Shown in pieces: positions 17,666-27,700 of a stretch of 64,000 nt of DNA. The stretch is from Saccharicrinis sp963663905 (GTDB lineage: Bacteria > Bacteroidota > Bacteroidia > Bacteroidales > Marinilabiliaceae), in contig OY760657.1 in assembly GCA_963663905.2 (NCBI GenBank), forward strand, positions 2,108,001-2,172,000, read 5' to 3'. The position numbers and the translations under genes were made by a program. Below the pieces are notes generated by a model. That model searched no databases. It had not been told where the DNA came from and was given only the letters and a program-made list of their open reading frames with translations. Each line of letters starts with the position of its first letter. The first letter of the stretch is position 1.

Positions 17666-17804
17666 ATAATTACTTCTATAGATCCTTAGATTTAAGACAA
17701 AAGACGAAAAATTGATTTACAAGGCGCTTTCTGACAGCATTTTAAATATCAAACAATACCCCATATTTTTAATAAGCAAAATATTACAAAAACTTAACGA
17801 ACTA
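17666..17804 (+). repeat. Dispersed non-coding repeat, copy A
   Basis: This stretch matches, in inverted orientation, the region 29938-30078. Shared strings in the same order include TAATTAC, AGATC.TTAG, AAGACAAAAGAC, GATTTACAAGG, ATCAAACAA, TTACAAAA and the terminal TTAACGAACTA. The last motif is also the end of the IS4-type elements at 23668-23679 and 32780-32790. Here it ends 7 bases past the stop of the XRE gene. Confidence 0.6.
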
Positions 17805-17811
17805 GTGTTTC

Positions 17812-18306
17812 TTAATCCGGCTTATAAATTTCAAAGGTATTATCAGAGTAAAAGAACACTATTTTTTGTAGTGTTTTAGCCTTTTCTTTCACTTCTTTCT
17901 GTTCAGGAATATCTTTAGCTATTATGCCTGAAGATTCATTAATTTCAGCTTCATTTTCAATTTTAGGAGTTGGGTAAGCAGGAACTGGATTACTTTCTAT
18001 CTCTTTAGCTTGTGGCTCATCAATAATCTCCTTTACCGGCTCCTCAAATAATGTGTTAGAATTCAATTTAGAGAATGTACCTGAATCCAATGATTTATTT
18101 CTAAACATATTACCTTGGCCTAACATCAACCAATCCGGATTTATATGAGGAAATTTAGTCAGTACTTTTTGTAAAATATCTAAGCTGGGATTATTTCTTC
18201 CTGATAATATATGAGATATGCTAGATCTATTTACACCAATAATATCAGCAAACTTAGAAGGTGTAATTTTTTCAGAAGATAGTAATGTATGTAAACGAGC
18301 TTTCAT
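17812..18306 (-). CDS. XRE-family helix-turn-helix regulator
   Basis: The 164-residue protein has an N-terminal Cro/CI-type HTH (about 1-65): KITPSKFADIIGVNRSSISH is the helix-turn-helix, followed by GRNNPSLDILQKVLTKFP and PDWLMLGQGNMF, the usual Bacteroidota version. The C-terminal 90 residues are charged and Pro/Glu rich (IDEPQAKEIESNPVPAYPTP) and look unstructured, ending in a short hydrophobic piece KIVFFYSDNTFEIYK. The gene is single. Three TACATATGTA-type palindromes lie 30-110 bases upstream and a -7 box overlaps the third, which suggests autoregulation. Confidence 0.88.
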   Translation of the reverse strand: MKARLHTLLSSEKITPSKFADIIGVNRSSISHILSGRNNPSLDILQKVLTKFPHINPDWLMLGQGNMFRNKSLDSGTFSKLNSNTLFEEPVKEIIDEPQAKEIESNPVPAYPTPKIENEAEINESSGIIAKDIPEQKEVKEKAKTLQKIVFFYSDNTFEIYKPD

Positions 18307-18334
18307 CCTTAAGTAAATTAGTATAAATATTTAA

Positions 18335-18417
18335 TACATATGTAACAATATTACAAATATCACCAAAAGATACATATGTAACACATTACAAATATTCACA
18401 TCTCAGATACAAATGTA
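18335..18417. promoter_or_regulatory. Operator cluster 1, three TTACATATGTAA-type palindromes
   Basis: TACATATGTA at 18335-18344 and 18371-18380 and TACAAATGTA at 18408-18417 are spaced 36 and 37 bases. On the minus strand the third contains TACATTTG (18417-18410), a perfect -7 box for the XRE gene. Binding there would block its promoter. That the XRE protein binds these sites is inference from position. Confidence 0.6.
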
Positions 18418-19007
18418 ATCAATATATAATACTTTACAAATGTTTATCAAACTCACACTTAAAAATTGTGACTATTTAACTGATAAATGAGTATAAAAGT
18501 GCTCTACATTAATAATCCTTTTACACATCTATTAATTTAATAATTTATATAATCACTATAAATATTTGTATATATGATATTTAAATACATAATTTTTAAG
18601 TATAAAATTACTTATAACATCATGCTGTTAGCAAAACAAATACTTTTATATACATTCTTATGTTGTTGATTATTGGATTGTTACAACCATAAAGTACACT
18701 AATAAATATAAACTTAAAGTAACATCATTATAAAGCTGGTTTCGTGCATTTTAAGTTATTAATTTGAATGTTTATTATTTAATAATTTATAACATTATGG
18801 AATATAGGTGTAATATTTTAAATAAACTCTTTATATCGTACTTGTATAATATTGAATTATAGCAATATAGATATAGTGTATAAATATATTAAACGAATAT
18901 TATGTCTACAATTACAGATGTACAAAATAATTGGAAAATAGACTCCCTCTATCCTACTTACATTCTATTTTTGTTGACAAAACCAATTCTTACGTAAATA
19001 TATATCA
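18418..19007. other. Gene-free, very AT-rich stretch
   Basis: Close to 600 bases without a credible gene. One further palindrome, TACAGATGTA, is at 18913-18922. A 31-codon hydrophobic frame starting at 18574 has no ribosome binding context and is not called. Confidence 0.55.
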
Positions 19008-19086
19008 TACATATGTAAATACATTTGCTATGCCCCACAATTACATATGTAATCATACTTTCATGCAGTCCCAGTTTACATATGTA
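19008..19086. promoter_or_regulatory. Operator cluster 2, three TACATATGTA palindromes
   Basis: Perfect TACATATGTA copies at 19008-19017, 19042-19051 and 19077-19086 are spaced 34 and 35 bases, the same sequence and nearly the same spacing as cluster 1 about 630 bases away. No gene is evident next to it; valS ends at 19470 on the other strand. It may control an unannotated RNA, act as a distant loop partner of cluster 1, or be a relic. Confidence 0.55.
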
Positions 19087-19418
19087 ACGTTTATTCGAAT
19101 GATATTTAATCTTCTAAATCTGATTAAGATGGTTATCTAATACGTATAAGGATATATTTGAAGCAATACAGAGTTTGGACATTATCTTATTAAACCATTT
19201 TAATAGCGAAGCTTTTCAATTTAGAAAATGACTTAATTGGATAAACGATCTTTATAGAATTAATGATTTTATACTAATTCATCAATTTCTATAGAATTCA
19301 CTAGTGATAAAAGTGCAATTAAATATTAAAACCTAAGACCTTATATTATGTTAATAAAATGAAGCTTTTTTAAGGAGTCTATTATGAAGGAAATAATTTC
19401 TTTTGTTTTTTATAAAAA
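19087..19418. other. Gene-free stretch between operator cluster 2 and the valS terminator
   Basis: No coding sequence or clear signal seen. AAGGAG at 19371-19376 precedes an ATG at 19384, but that frame runs straight into the valS antisense strand and is not a plausible protein. Confidence 0.5.
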
Positions 19419-19449
19419 CATAAAACGCCACAAAAAGTGGCGTTTTATA
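19419..19449 (-). terminator. Intrinsic terminator after valS
   Basis: TAAAACGCCAC (19421-19431) and GTGGCGTTTTA (19437-19447) form a perfect 11-base stem with a five-base loop, followed on the minus strand by a T-rich tract. Confidence 0.92.
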
Positions 19450-19469
19450 TTTATTGTAAAAAAGATATG

Positions 19470-22097
19470 TTACTTTTTAAAGTTTGCAATACTTTCTTCT
19501 AATGCTTTAATTTTTACTTCAGCATCAGCTTGCTTTTGTTTTTCTATTGCAACAACTTTTTCTGGAGCATTATTTACAAAACGCTCATTGCTTAATTTTT
19601 TCATTACAGAAATTAAGAATCCCTTTTGATACTTTAATTCCTCTTCTAAACGAGCAATCTCTGCATCAACATCCAATAACTCACCCATTGGAATAAAATA
19701 CTCGTTTGCTTTAACCATAAAAGATAAAGCTCCGGATACTTTTTCTGTTACAAAATTAATTGTATCAGTATTTGCAAGCTTAGCTAATACCGCATCAAAG
19801 TTATTATCGTAATTACCTGTATTATCTAAGATACTTAAAGAAATGGCATCTTTATTGGCAATATTTTTCTGCTTTCTAATATTACGTACACCGGCAATAG
19901 CTTCTTTTGTTAATTCAAAAGCAGATAATATATTTTCATCCACATCTGAAGCCTCTGGCATATTTGATACCATAATACTCTCTCCATCTTTTCTTGCGTC
20001 AAGTAATTGCCAAATCTCTTCTGAAATAAATGGCATAAATGGATGAAGCAATCTTAATATTTTATCAAAATTATTAATAGTTGCCTTATAAGTTACAGCA
20101 TCAATTGGCATCTGATATCCAGGCTTTACAATCTCTAAATACCACGAAGAAAAATCATCACGGAATAAAGTATATACTGTCATCAAGCCATCGGAAATTC
20201 TGAACTTACTAAAGTGATCATCTACTAATTTAATAGTTTGATTTAACTTATGTGTAAACCACTCAATTCCTTTAGCTGCACTTTCTGGCTGCTCAATATT
20301 TTCATCTACATTCCATCCTTTAACCAAACGAAATGCATTCCAGATTTTATTTGAGAAATTACGTCCTTGCTCAGTTAAGCTATCATCAAATAGCAAATCA
20401 CCTCCTGCAGGAGAACACAATAACATTCCTACACGCACACCATCAGCACCATATTTAGCAATTAAATCCAAAGGATCTGGAGAATTCCCTAATTGCTTAC
20501 TCATTTTACGACCTTGTTTATCACGAACCATTCCTGTAAAATATACATTTTTAAACGGGAATGTTCCTTTAAACTCATAACCTGCCATAATCATACGAGC
20601 CACCCAGAAAAAGATAATATCATGACCTGTTACCAAATCACTGGTTGGATAATAATAATCAATTTCGTCCTTATCAGGATTAAAGCCATCAAATACAGAT
20701 ATAGGCCATAACCATGATGATGCCCATGTATCTAAAACATCTTCTTCCTGGCGTAAATCACTTGCCGTAAGCTCTGGATTACCAGCTTTTTCTCTAGCTA
20801 ATTTAAGTGCTTCTTCAATGTTTTTAGCAACAACAAAATCACCATTATCTAAATAATAAACCGGAATTCTATGTCCCCAATATAATTGACGAGAAATACA
20901 CCAATCCTTCACGTTTTCCATCCAGTGACGATAAACGTTTTTAAATTTTGGAGGATGAAATTGTACTTCATCTGTCATTACTGCATCTAAAGCTTTTTGA
21001 GCCATATCAGTCATTTTCAGGAACCACTGAGTTGATAATTTAGGCTCAATAACAGCTCCTGTTCTTTCTGAACAGCCTACTTTATTATCATAATCTTCTA
21101 CCTTGAGTAAGTTACCTGCATTTTGTAATTCAGGAATAATCTCGTCTCTTACAGCAAAACGATCTTTACCTACAAACATGCCTGCGGCTTCACTAAGAGT
21201 ACCATTATCATTTAAGATATCAATACTCTCAAGGTTATGACGCATACCAATTTCATAGTCATTAATATCGTGAGCAGGTGTAATCTTTAAACAACCTGTA
21301 CCAAACTCCATATCAACATATTCATCCTCAATGATTGGAATAGATCTGTTGATTAAAGGAACCAATACTCTTTTTCCTTTAAGATGCTTAAAACGTTCAT
21401 CATTGGGATTAATACAAACTGCAGTATCACCAAGTATTGTTTCAGGACGTGTGGTTGCAATAGTTACATGACCATCTTCACCTTCAATTTTATATAAAAG
21501 ATAATATAACTTTGAATGTAATTCTTTATATACTACTTCTTCATCTGACACTGCTGTTAAAGCTTCCGGATCCCAATTTACCATGCGAACTCCACGATAA
21601 ATCAATCCTTTTTCATATAACTTAACAAAAGTATCAATTACAGCTTCACTTCTTGTTTCATCTAACGTAAAACAAGTTCTGTCCCAATCACAAGAAGCTC
21701 CCAGCTTTTTTAATTGCTCAAGAATGATACCTCCATGTTTATCAGTCCACTCCCAGGCATGCTTTAAGAATTCATCTCTGGATAAATCAGCTTTATCAAT
21801 ACCTTCACTTTTCAATTTTGCAACAACTTTTGCTTCTGTTGCAATTGATGCATGGTCAGTACCAGGAACCCAACAAGCATTTTTACCCATCATACGAGCT
21901 CTACGTACTAAAATATCCTGAATTGTATTATTCAGCATATGTCCCATGTGTAATACCCCGGTGACATTTGGTGGTGGAATGACGACCGTATAAGGCTCTC
22001 TTTCATCCGGTTCTGAATGAAAAAACTTTTGGTCCATCCAATACTTATACCATTTATCCTCCGTTTCGGCGGGATTGTACGTGCTTGCTAATTCCAT
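19470..22097 (-). CDS. valS: Valyl-tRNA synthetase
   Basis: The 875-residue class I synthetase charges tRNA-Val. The HIGH motif appears as VLHMGHMLN near residue 50, the zinc/editing region includes TTRPETILGDTA, and the KMSKS-type loop is RKMSKQLGNSPDP near 535. The C-terminal 60 residues form the valS-specific coiled-coil arm (ARLEEELKYQKGFLISVMKK). Length is normal. No T-box leader is present. It is transcribed leftward, alone, with a strong terminator. Confidence 0.97.
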   Translation of the reverse strand: MELASTYNPAETEDKWYKYWMDQKFFHSEPDEREPYTVVIPPPNVTGVLHMGHMLNNTIQDILVRRARMMGKNACWVPGTDHASIATEAKVVAKLKSEGIDKADLSRDEFLKHAWEWTDKHGGIILEQLKKLGASCDWDRTCFTLDETRSEAVIDTFVKLYEKGLIYRGVRMVNWDPEALTAVSDEEVVYKELHSKLYYLLYKIEGEDGHVTIATTRPETILGDTAVCINPNDERFKHLKGKRVLVPLINRSIPIIEDEYVDMEFGTGCLKITPAHDINDYEIGMRHNLESIDILNDNGTLSEAAGMFVGKDRFAVRDEIIPELQNAGNLLKVEDYDNKVGCSERTGAVIEPKLSTQWFLKMTDMAQKALDAVMTDEVQFHPPKFKNVYRHWMENVKDWCISRQLYWGHRIPVYYLDNGDFVVAKNIEEALKLAREKAGNPELTASDLRQEEDVLDTWASSWLWPISVFDGFNPDKDEIDYYYPTSDLVTGHDIIFFWVARMIMAGYEFKGTFPFKNVYFTGMVRDKQGRKMSKQLGNSPDPLDLIAKYGADGVRVGMLLCSPAGGDLLFDDSLTEQGRNFSNKIWNAFRLVKGWNVDENIEQPESAAKGIEWFTHKLNQTIKLVDDHFSKFRISDGLMTVYTLFRDDFSSWYLEIVKPGYQMPIDAVTYKATINNFDKILRLLHPFMPFISEEIWQLLDARKDGESIMVSNMPEASDVDENILSAFELTKEAIAGVRNIRKQKNIANKDAISLSILDNTGNYDNNFDAVLAKLANTDTINFVTEKVSGALSFMVKANEYFIPMGELLDVDAEIARLEEELKYQKGFLISVMKKLSNERFVNNAPEKVVAIEKQKQADAEVKIKALEESIANFKK

Positions 22098-22304
22098 TTT
22101 TAAATTATTATTTAGATGTTTAAATCATTATTCATCGTTTAAAAGAAGAAAATATCAACTTTACCAACCACAAATAACAACCTAAATTATTTATTCGTTT
22201 TTTAATAAGCTGCAAAAATATAAAAAATACCACATACAAGAACACCCAGAAAGTCTGTTTATTTTGAATAATTATATATGGCATTGATTTTTTAACCCGA
22301 ACAA

Positions 22305-22341
22305 ATAAAAAAAGGCCGGATAATATTATATTAACCGACCT
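22305..22341 (-). terminator. Terminator-like hairpin left of the IS4-type element
   Basis: Read on the minus strand, GGTCGGTTAATA pairs with the complement ending CCGGCC and is followed by seven T. It would end transcripts entering from the right, where the IS element now stands, so it may belong to a gene lost at the insertion. Confidence 0.5.
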
Positions 22342-22379
22342 CCTATACACATTATTAATCTACCAATTATTTACAATAC

Positions 22380-23680
22380 TTCGTTAAACTTTTAAGCGGC
22401 AATAGTGCCATGATATAATAGTTCCCTTGCCTTCTTTTGATTTTTAGGCAAGTTTAATGCCGAACTTGTCAAAAAATAAATTCAACTGTAAGGCATTGTG
22501 GTTTATGGTTTTGATATCCGTCATTGAAAATGACTTTCTGTATTCTTTGGGGATGCTCAACCAATGGGGAATTTTAGCAATATTAATGGCCGTCAGAGAA
22601 GCGTTAAAGTGAAAATCCAATTTATTTTCGCTTCTTGCTTGACAATCATTTAAACCCGTATGCTGCTTTCCGTCTCGATAAAGAAATTCAATCTGGAAAC
22701 GGCTTCGATAAAATTGCAGGATCTCCGACGCATCCATATTGATGACTGTTGAGAAATACAGTGTATAAGTCTGCTTACCCTTCTCATTGAATAAAGGACA
22801 TCCACAACCTTTAAACTTCGTTTTAAAGATATGGAATGCACTATGACACTATGGATTACGGCCTGGTCATCCTTTGATACAAGCTCAAAGTGTCTCAAGT
22901 TGATATTAATGTTGTCAACTTTTTCATCATATTTTTTTGGCCTTCCGCGTTTACCTGTTGGCTCACCTTGATGCAGGTATCGTAAATTGGCATCATCCCT
23001 CAACCTGCTTATCAAGTGCATATCGGCATTCATTACCTGATCAACAAACGTACGTTTTGCAAACCATGCATCAGCTATTAAATATGAAGATAGCCCAAGC
23101 AACTGCGTTTTGCACTCAACAATAATATCAGCATACCAGTCTGAAAGGGATTGCTCCTTATCGACCATCGTTTGAACAGCTTCTAAATGAAATGCGGTAT
23201 GGTTGTCTATGTCAATCGCTGCCACACCTCCAATTTCAAGTCCCCATTTGGCAAGATTGGCACACCCAGACCAAAAATAACCTGCACCAGGTGTGTGCTT
23301 ACCTGTTGACCGCTTTCCTGAGAAAGCGTTAATTCTTTGTTGAAAGTTAGAAAGTCAAATGGTTTTTCAAATTGTTGTCGGTATCTTTATTCCTTATGCT
23401 TACCAAAGCGCCCCAACTGGAGAAAGTTAATGCGCCCTTTGATGCATAAAAATAGGATAAGAGTCTCTGTTACAAACTCTTTTCTCCAACTATTGATATT
23501 TGATATTTTTGATAATACGCTCTCTATGTGTGTTTTATAAATATTATTTCCCTTGATAGTCACCCTTAATGATATTGTCGAAATTCACCATTAAGATACA
23601 GACTATCAATGGTTTACAAAATAATTCAACTGCTTATTTTATTAATTTTCAGTACTTTACATTATTGTTTAATGAACTAT
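22380..23680 (-). mobile_element. Decayed IS4-type insertion sequence, copy 1
   Basis: The element runs from TTCGTTAAACTTTTAAG (22380) to TTTAATGAACTA (23668-23679); the two ends are imperfect inverted repeats of the form TAGTTCGTTAAAC. Inside is a leftward DDE transposase with stops and frameshifts. The first 370 bases from the right end (23310-23680) are repeated with few differences at 32420-32790. No clear target duplication was found. Confidence 0.75.
22444..23591 (-). pseudogene. IS4-type transposase pseudogene
   Basis: Conceptual product pieces read in order: THIESVLSKISNINSW, GRFGKHKE then a stop codon, RYRQQFEKPFDFLTFNKEL, a deletion, GKHTPGAGYFWSGCANLAKW, GGVAAIDIDNHTAFHLEAVQ, YLIADAWFAKRTFVD, and after a frameshift near 22800, YRSRFQIEFLYRDGK with the Y-R-E-K signature of IS4 transposases. 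The deletion removes the stretch that in copy 2 reads YAIAFDPS, which holds the first catalytic Asp. With a nonsense codon, an internal deletion and a frameshift the gene cannot make active transposase. The exact start is unclear. Confidence 0.85.
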
Positions 23681-23683
23681 TGA

Positions 23684-23834
23684 GAAAAATATACAACATT
23701 AATTTCACATAGCCATGGAGGTAACGTTGTAATAATTGTCAAAAATCAATTAGAAAAAGAAGGATGGATAGTTGATATAGTAAATAGAGACTCCACAAAG
23801 AGATGATTTACAACAAAATTTACGTCTGCTGTAA
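23684..23834 (+). pseudogene. Remnant of a lipase-like protein
   Basis: Directly after the IS end one frame reads TTLISHSHGGNVVIIVKNQL and EKEGWIVDIVN, where SHSHGG is a GxSxG-like nucleophile elbow of alpha/beta-hydrolase lipases. A frameshift then continues as TPQRDDLQQNLRLL before a stop, matching the 'TP' segment that follows in such lipases. Upstream sequence is lost at the IS boundary, so the IS probably broke the gene. Family reading is from the motif pattern alone. Confidence 0.55.
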
Positions 23835-24256
23835 ATAGCATGGTGCATTTGAAAGAGGAGAGCATAATCTATAATGTTTTGATAGTGCTATACTTTCATA
23901 AAAATGACAAATTCTTGTCATTTACATTGGATTTATATCTGGGTAAATTGTGCAATAAGCAAAACATCTATCTATCATCAGTAAAAACAAGATGACACAT
24001 AGGTAATACGAATTAGTATTTGTAATAAAGCAATTAGAGTAATGGCTATTCGTAGGTTAATTAGATAATAATACAGTTACATGTAAAGTGGAACTTACTG
24101 CAAAGGCTTTAATATGCCTAAAAGTGAAGCGAAAAGATTATTCGCAATGTTGCACCTGTTTTAACGGTAGTGCAATATAAGTAATCTGTTAAAGCAATAC
24201 TATACTTCTAAGTCTATAACTAAATTTTACCCTCCATAAAACAGAGTATAAAGATC
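23835..24256. other. Degenerate stretch after the lipase remnant
   Basis: No intact gene. Around 23870 a third frame gives IYNVFDSA, which would fit further decay of the lipase. The rest shows no feature except a leader for the gene at 24257. Confidence 0.4.
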
Positions 24257-24712
24257 ATGTTGTTTAACTTAAATATTTATGCTATGGAACGTAAATACCC
24301 AAACAAAAAGACAGCAAAGTTAATTGTATGGCTATTGGCTTTGGCTATGACCATACCAGCCTTATGTGCTCAAACTACACAAACCGAGGTAGAATGGACA
24401 CTGCTAAAAGAGCAGGATGGCGTAAAAATACTGTATGCCATTGGGCAATGCGATAACCAAAATATGTTGTGGTTAAAAGCCGAAAATAGTAATGCCGGTT
24501 TTACCATGGTGCACACTGTTTTAGATATTATAGATGGCCCCGAAAAGCACAGAGTAGTATCTGTAATGTTTGATATGGAAGCGAATACCATAAAAATGAT
24601 GAATTGCGAAAACCTAAAAGATTTGTATTCACCGGAAGAGCCTGTTATGGTAGAAAGTAGCATGGAGTTTATGTGCATGCTCATTGAAATGCATGTTTTT
24701 ATTGAACCTTAA
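24257..24712 (+). CDS. Small secreted protein of unknown function
   Basis: The 151-residue protein has a signal peptide (KLIVWLLALAMTIPALCAQ, residues about 21-39) and a compact domain with VEWTLLKEQDGVKILYAIGQ and several Cys and Met residues. I recognise no family. The second ATG at 24284 gives a more usual signal peptide (MERKYPNKKT) and may be the true start. It sits 11 bases upstream of the giant LRR gene and is very likely co-transcribed with it. Its base composition looks somewhat richer in GC than the neighbours, which fits acquired DNA. Confidence 0.65.
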   Translation: MLFNLNIYAMERKYPNKKTAKLIVWLLALAMTIPALCAQTTQTEVEWTLLKEQDGVKILYAIGQCDNQNMLWLKAENSNAGFTMVHTVLDIIDGPEKHRVVSVMFDMEANTIKMMNCENLKDLYSPEEPVMVESSMEFMCMLIEMHVFIEP

Positions 24713-24723
24713 AATATGTAGCG

Positions 24724-27700
24724 ATGAAAAAATATTTAATTATAATAGCTTTGATAACATTGAATTATGCTATCAGTGCGCAGACCACTTATGTGCCGGA
24801 TGATAATTTTGAACAGGCCTTAATTGATTTGGGATATGATGATGTTCCGGATGATTATGTACTTACCTCTAATATATCAGGTGTAACATATTTAAACCTG
24901 TATAATAAAGGCATTTCAAACTTAACAGGAATTGAAGATTTTGTAAAGTTACAAATTTTATATTGCCATTATAATCAGTTGACGAGTTTGGATGTATGTA
25001 CTAATACCGCCTTGCAAACTTTACTTTGTTATAATAATCAATTAATGAGTTTGGATGTAAGTGCTAATACTTCCTTGCAATTATTATCTTGTTTTAGTAA
25101 TCAATTATCCAGTTTGGATGTTGGTACTAATACCGCCTTGCAATTTTTATATTGCGATAATAATCAACTGACGAGCTTGGATGTAAGTACAAATACCTCC
25201 TTGCAATCTTTATCTTGTTATAGTAATCAATTAACCAATTTGGATGTAAGTACAAATACCTCCTTGCAATCTTTATCTTGCTATAATAATCAATTAACTA
25301 GTTTGGATGTTAGTAATAATCCTATTTTGAAATCCTTAAATTGTTATAATAATCAAATAACCAGTTTGGATGTAAGTGCTAATACTTCCTTGCAGTCATT
25401 ATTATGTTATCTTAATCAATTAATCAGTTTGGATGTAAGTACAAATACCTCCTTGCAATATTTATATTGCCATTATAATCGGTTGACGAGTTTGGATGTA
25501 AGTACTAATACCGCCTTGCAAACTTTATATTGCAATAATAATCAATTAACGAGTTTGGATGTAAGTACTAATACCGCCTTGCAAACTTTATATTGCAATA
25601 ATAATCAGTTGACAAGTTTGGATGTAAGTACTAATACCGCCATGCAAACTTTACTTTGCTATAATAATCAATTAACGAGTTTGGATGTAAGTACTAATAC
25701 CGACTTGCAAACTTTACTTTGCGATAATAATCAATTAACGAGTTTGTATGTAAGTACAAATACTTCCTTGCAATATTTATATTGCCATTTTAATCAGTTA
25801 ACCAGTTTGGATGTAAGTACTAATACCGCCTTGCAAACTTTATATTGCTATAATAATCAATTAACGAGTTTGGATGTAAGTGCTAATACTTCCTTGCAAA
25901 CTTTATATTGCAGTAATAATCAATTAACCAGTTTGGATGTAAGTACTAATACCGCCTTGCAACATTTATATTGCCATTTTAATCAGTTAACTAGTTTGAA
26001 TATAAGTACTAATACCGCCTTGCAAAATTTAGTTTGTACTAATAATCAATTAACAAGTTTGGATGTAAGTACTAATACCGCCTTGCAAACTTTATCTTGT
26101 GCAAGTAATCAGCTAACGAGTTTGAATGTGAATAATGGGTATAATACTTTGATTAGATATTTTGATGCAAGAAATAACCCGGATCTTACTAAAATTATTG
26201 TTGATAATCCGTCAGATGTAAATGCCGGATTATTTCCCTATAATAATTGGTTTAAGGATGCTACAGCTACTTATGATAATAATTTAACATACATACCCGA
26301 TGATAATTTTGAACAGGCCTTAATTGATTTGGGATATGATGATGTACTGGATGATTATGTGCTTAGCTCTAATATTTCAGAAGTTACTTCTCTTGATATT
26401 AGTAAGAAAAACATTGAAAGTCTGGAAGGAATTGAAGACTTCTCTAAAATCATCAGGTTGGTATGTTATTCAAATCAGTTAACAAAGTTGGATCTCAGTC
26501 AAAATATTGAGCTTAAATATTTGTCCTGTACGTATAATCCATTGACTGAATTAAATGTAAGCAATAACAAGTTGTTAGAATCTTTATATTGTTCTTCAAA
26601 TCAACTCACAAATTTAGATATAAGCCAAAATGAATTATTAATTAATTTGGAATGTGCTTCTAGTAATTTAACTAGTTTAGATATCAGTAGAAATACAATA
26701 ATTACAAGTTTAAATTGTAATTCAAATCAATTAACAAGTTTAGATGTTAGCAAAAATACTCAGTTAAAGGCTTTGTTATGTGGTTGGAATAAATTATCTA
26801 ATATAGATTTAAGCAACAATACTTCCTTGCAAAATATATTTATTTCCAGCAATCAGCTAACGAGTTTGGATGTAAGTAACAATACCTTATTGCAATCTTT
26901 ATCTTGTGCAAGTAATCAGTTGACGGGTTTGGATGTGAGTAATAACACCTCCTTGAAATATTTATTTTGTAATAATAATCAGTTGACGAGTTTTGATGTA
27001 AATAATAATACTTCCTTATTAAAATTATCATGTGAAAGAAATCAATTAATGAGTTTTGATGTAAGTAACAATACTGCATTACAATATTTTAGATGTTATC
27101 TTAATCAATTAACCAGTTTAAATATTAAAAATGGCCAAAATGATTTACTTCTTGATTTTGATGGGCGTTATAATCCTAACCTGAAATATATTGTAGTTGA
27201 TAATGCACCAGCTGCTTATGCAAAACCTGATTGGCAAAAGGATGAATTAGCTATATATGTGGAATATCTAGACTTTTCTCCTCCTGTTTTAACCGGAGTA
27301 CCGGATGATGTAGAAGTAGAATGTCATCTTATACCGGCAATGGCAGAAGTTAGTGCAGAGGATGATGTAGATGGTATCGTAGAGGTATTATTTGAAGAAG
27401 TCCGTACAGATGGCACATGCGTTAATCATTATACACTTACCCGTACCTGGTCGGCAGCAGATGCAGCAGGTAATCAGGTGAGTGAGTCGCAGGTAGTAAG
27501 TGTTGTGGATCATACAGCACCAACCATTGTTAACCCTCCTGCAGATATATTGGTAAATACCGATGCTGGCAGTACGGAAGCAATAGTAAACTACGAATAT
27601 AAAAACATATTTAACGAGAATTGTATCAACAAAGTAGCACTGGAATTTTCAATGGCTTCAGGGTCTGCATTTCCTTTGGGTACAACCGTTGTTACCATTA

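Noticed and set aside
18335..19086. Regular palindromes as a possible CRISPR array or replication origin
   Set aside because: The repeat is a 10-12-base palindrome without constant longer repeats or unique spacers, there are no cas genes, and no DnaA boxes or dnaA gene are near.
18931..19140. Open frame of 69 codons on the plus strand
   Set aside because: It runs through the TACATATGTA operators and its sequence merely reflects them.
22098..22300. T-box leader upstream of valS
   Set aside because: No T-box sequence or specifier loop is seen in the 200 bases upstream, and T-boxes are not usual in this phylum.
26840..27079. Frames on the opposite strand of the LRR and propeller genes
   Set aside because: They are shadows of repetitive coding DNA, with His/Tyr-rich meaningless products.
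24949..27141. Tandem 63-base repeats as a possible CRISPR or satellite
   Set aside because: The frame stays open and codes for regular 21-residue LRRs in a signal-peptide and T9SS protein.
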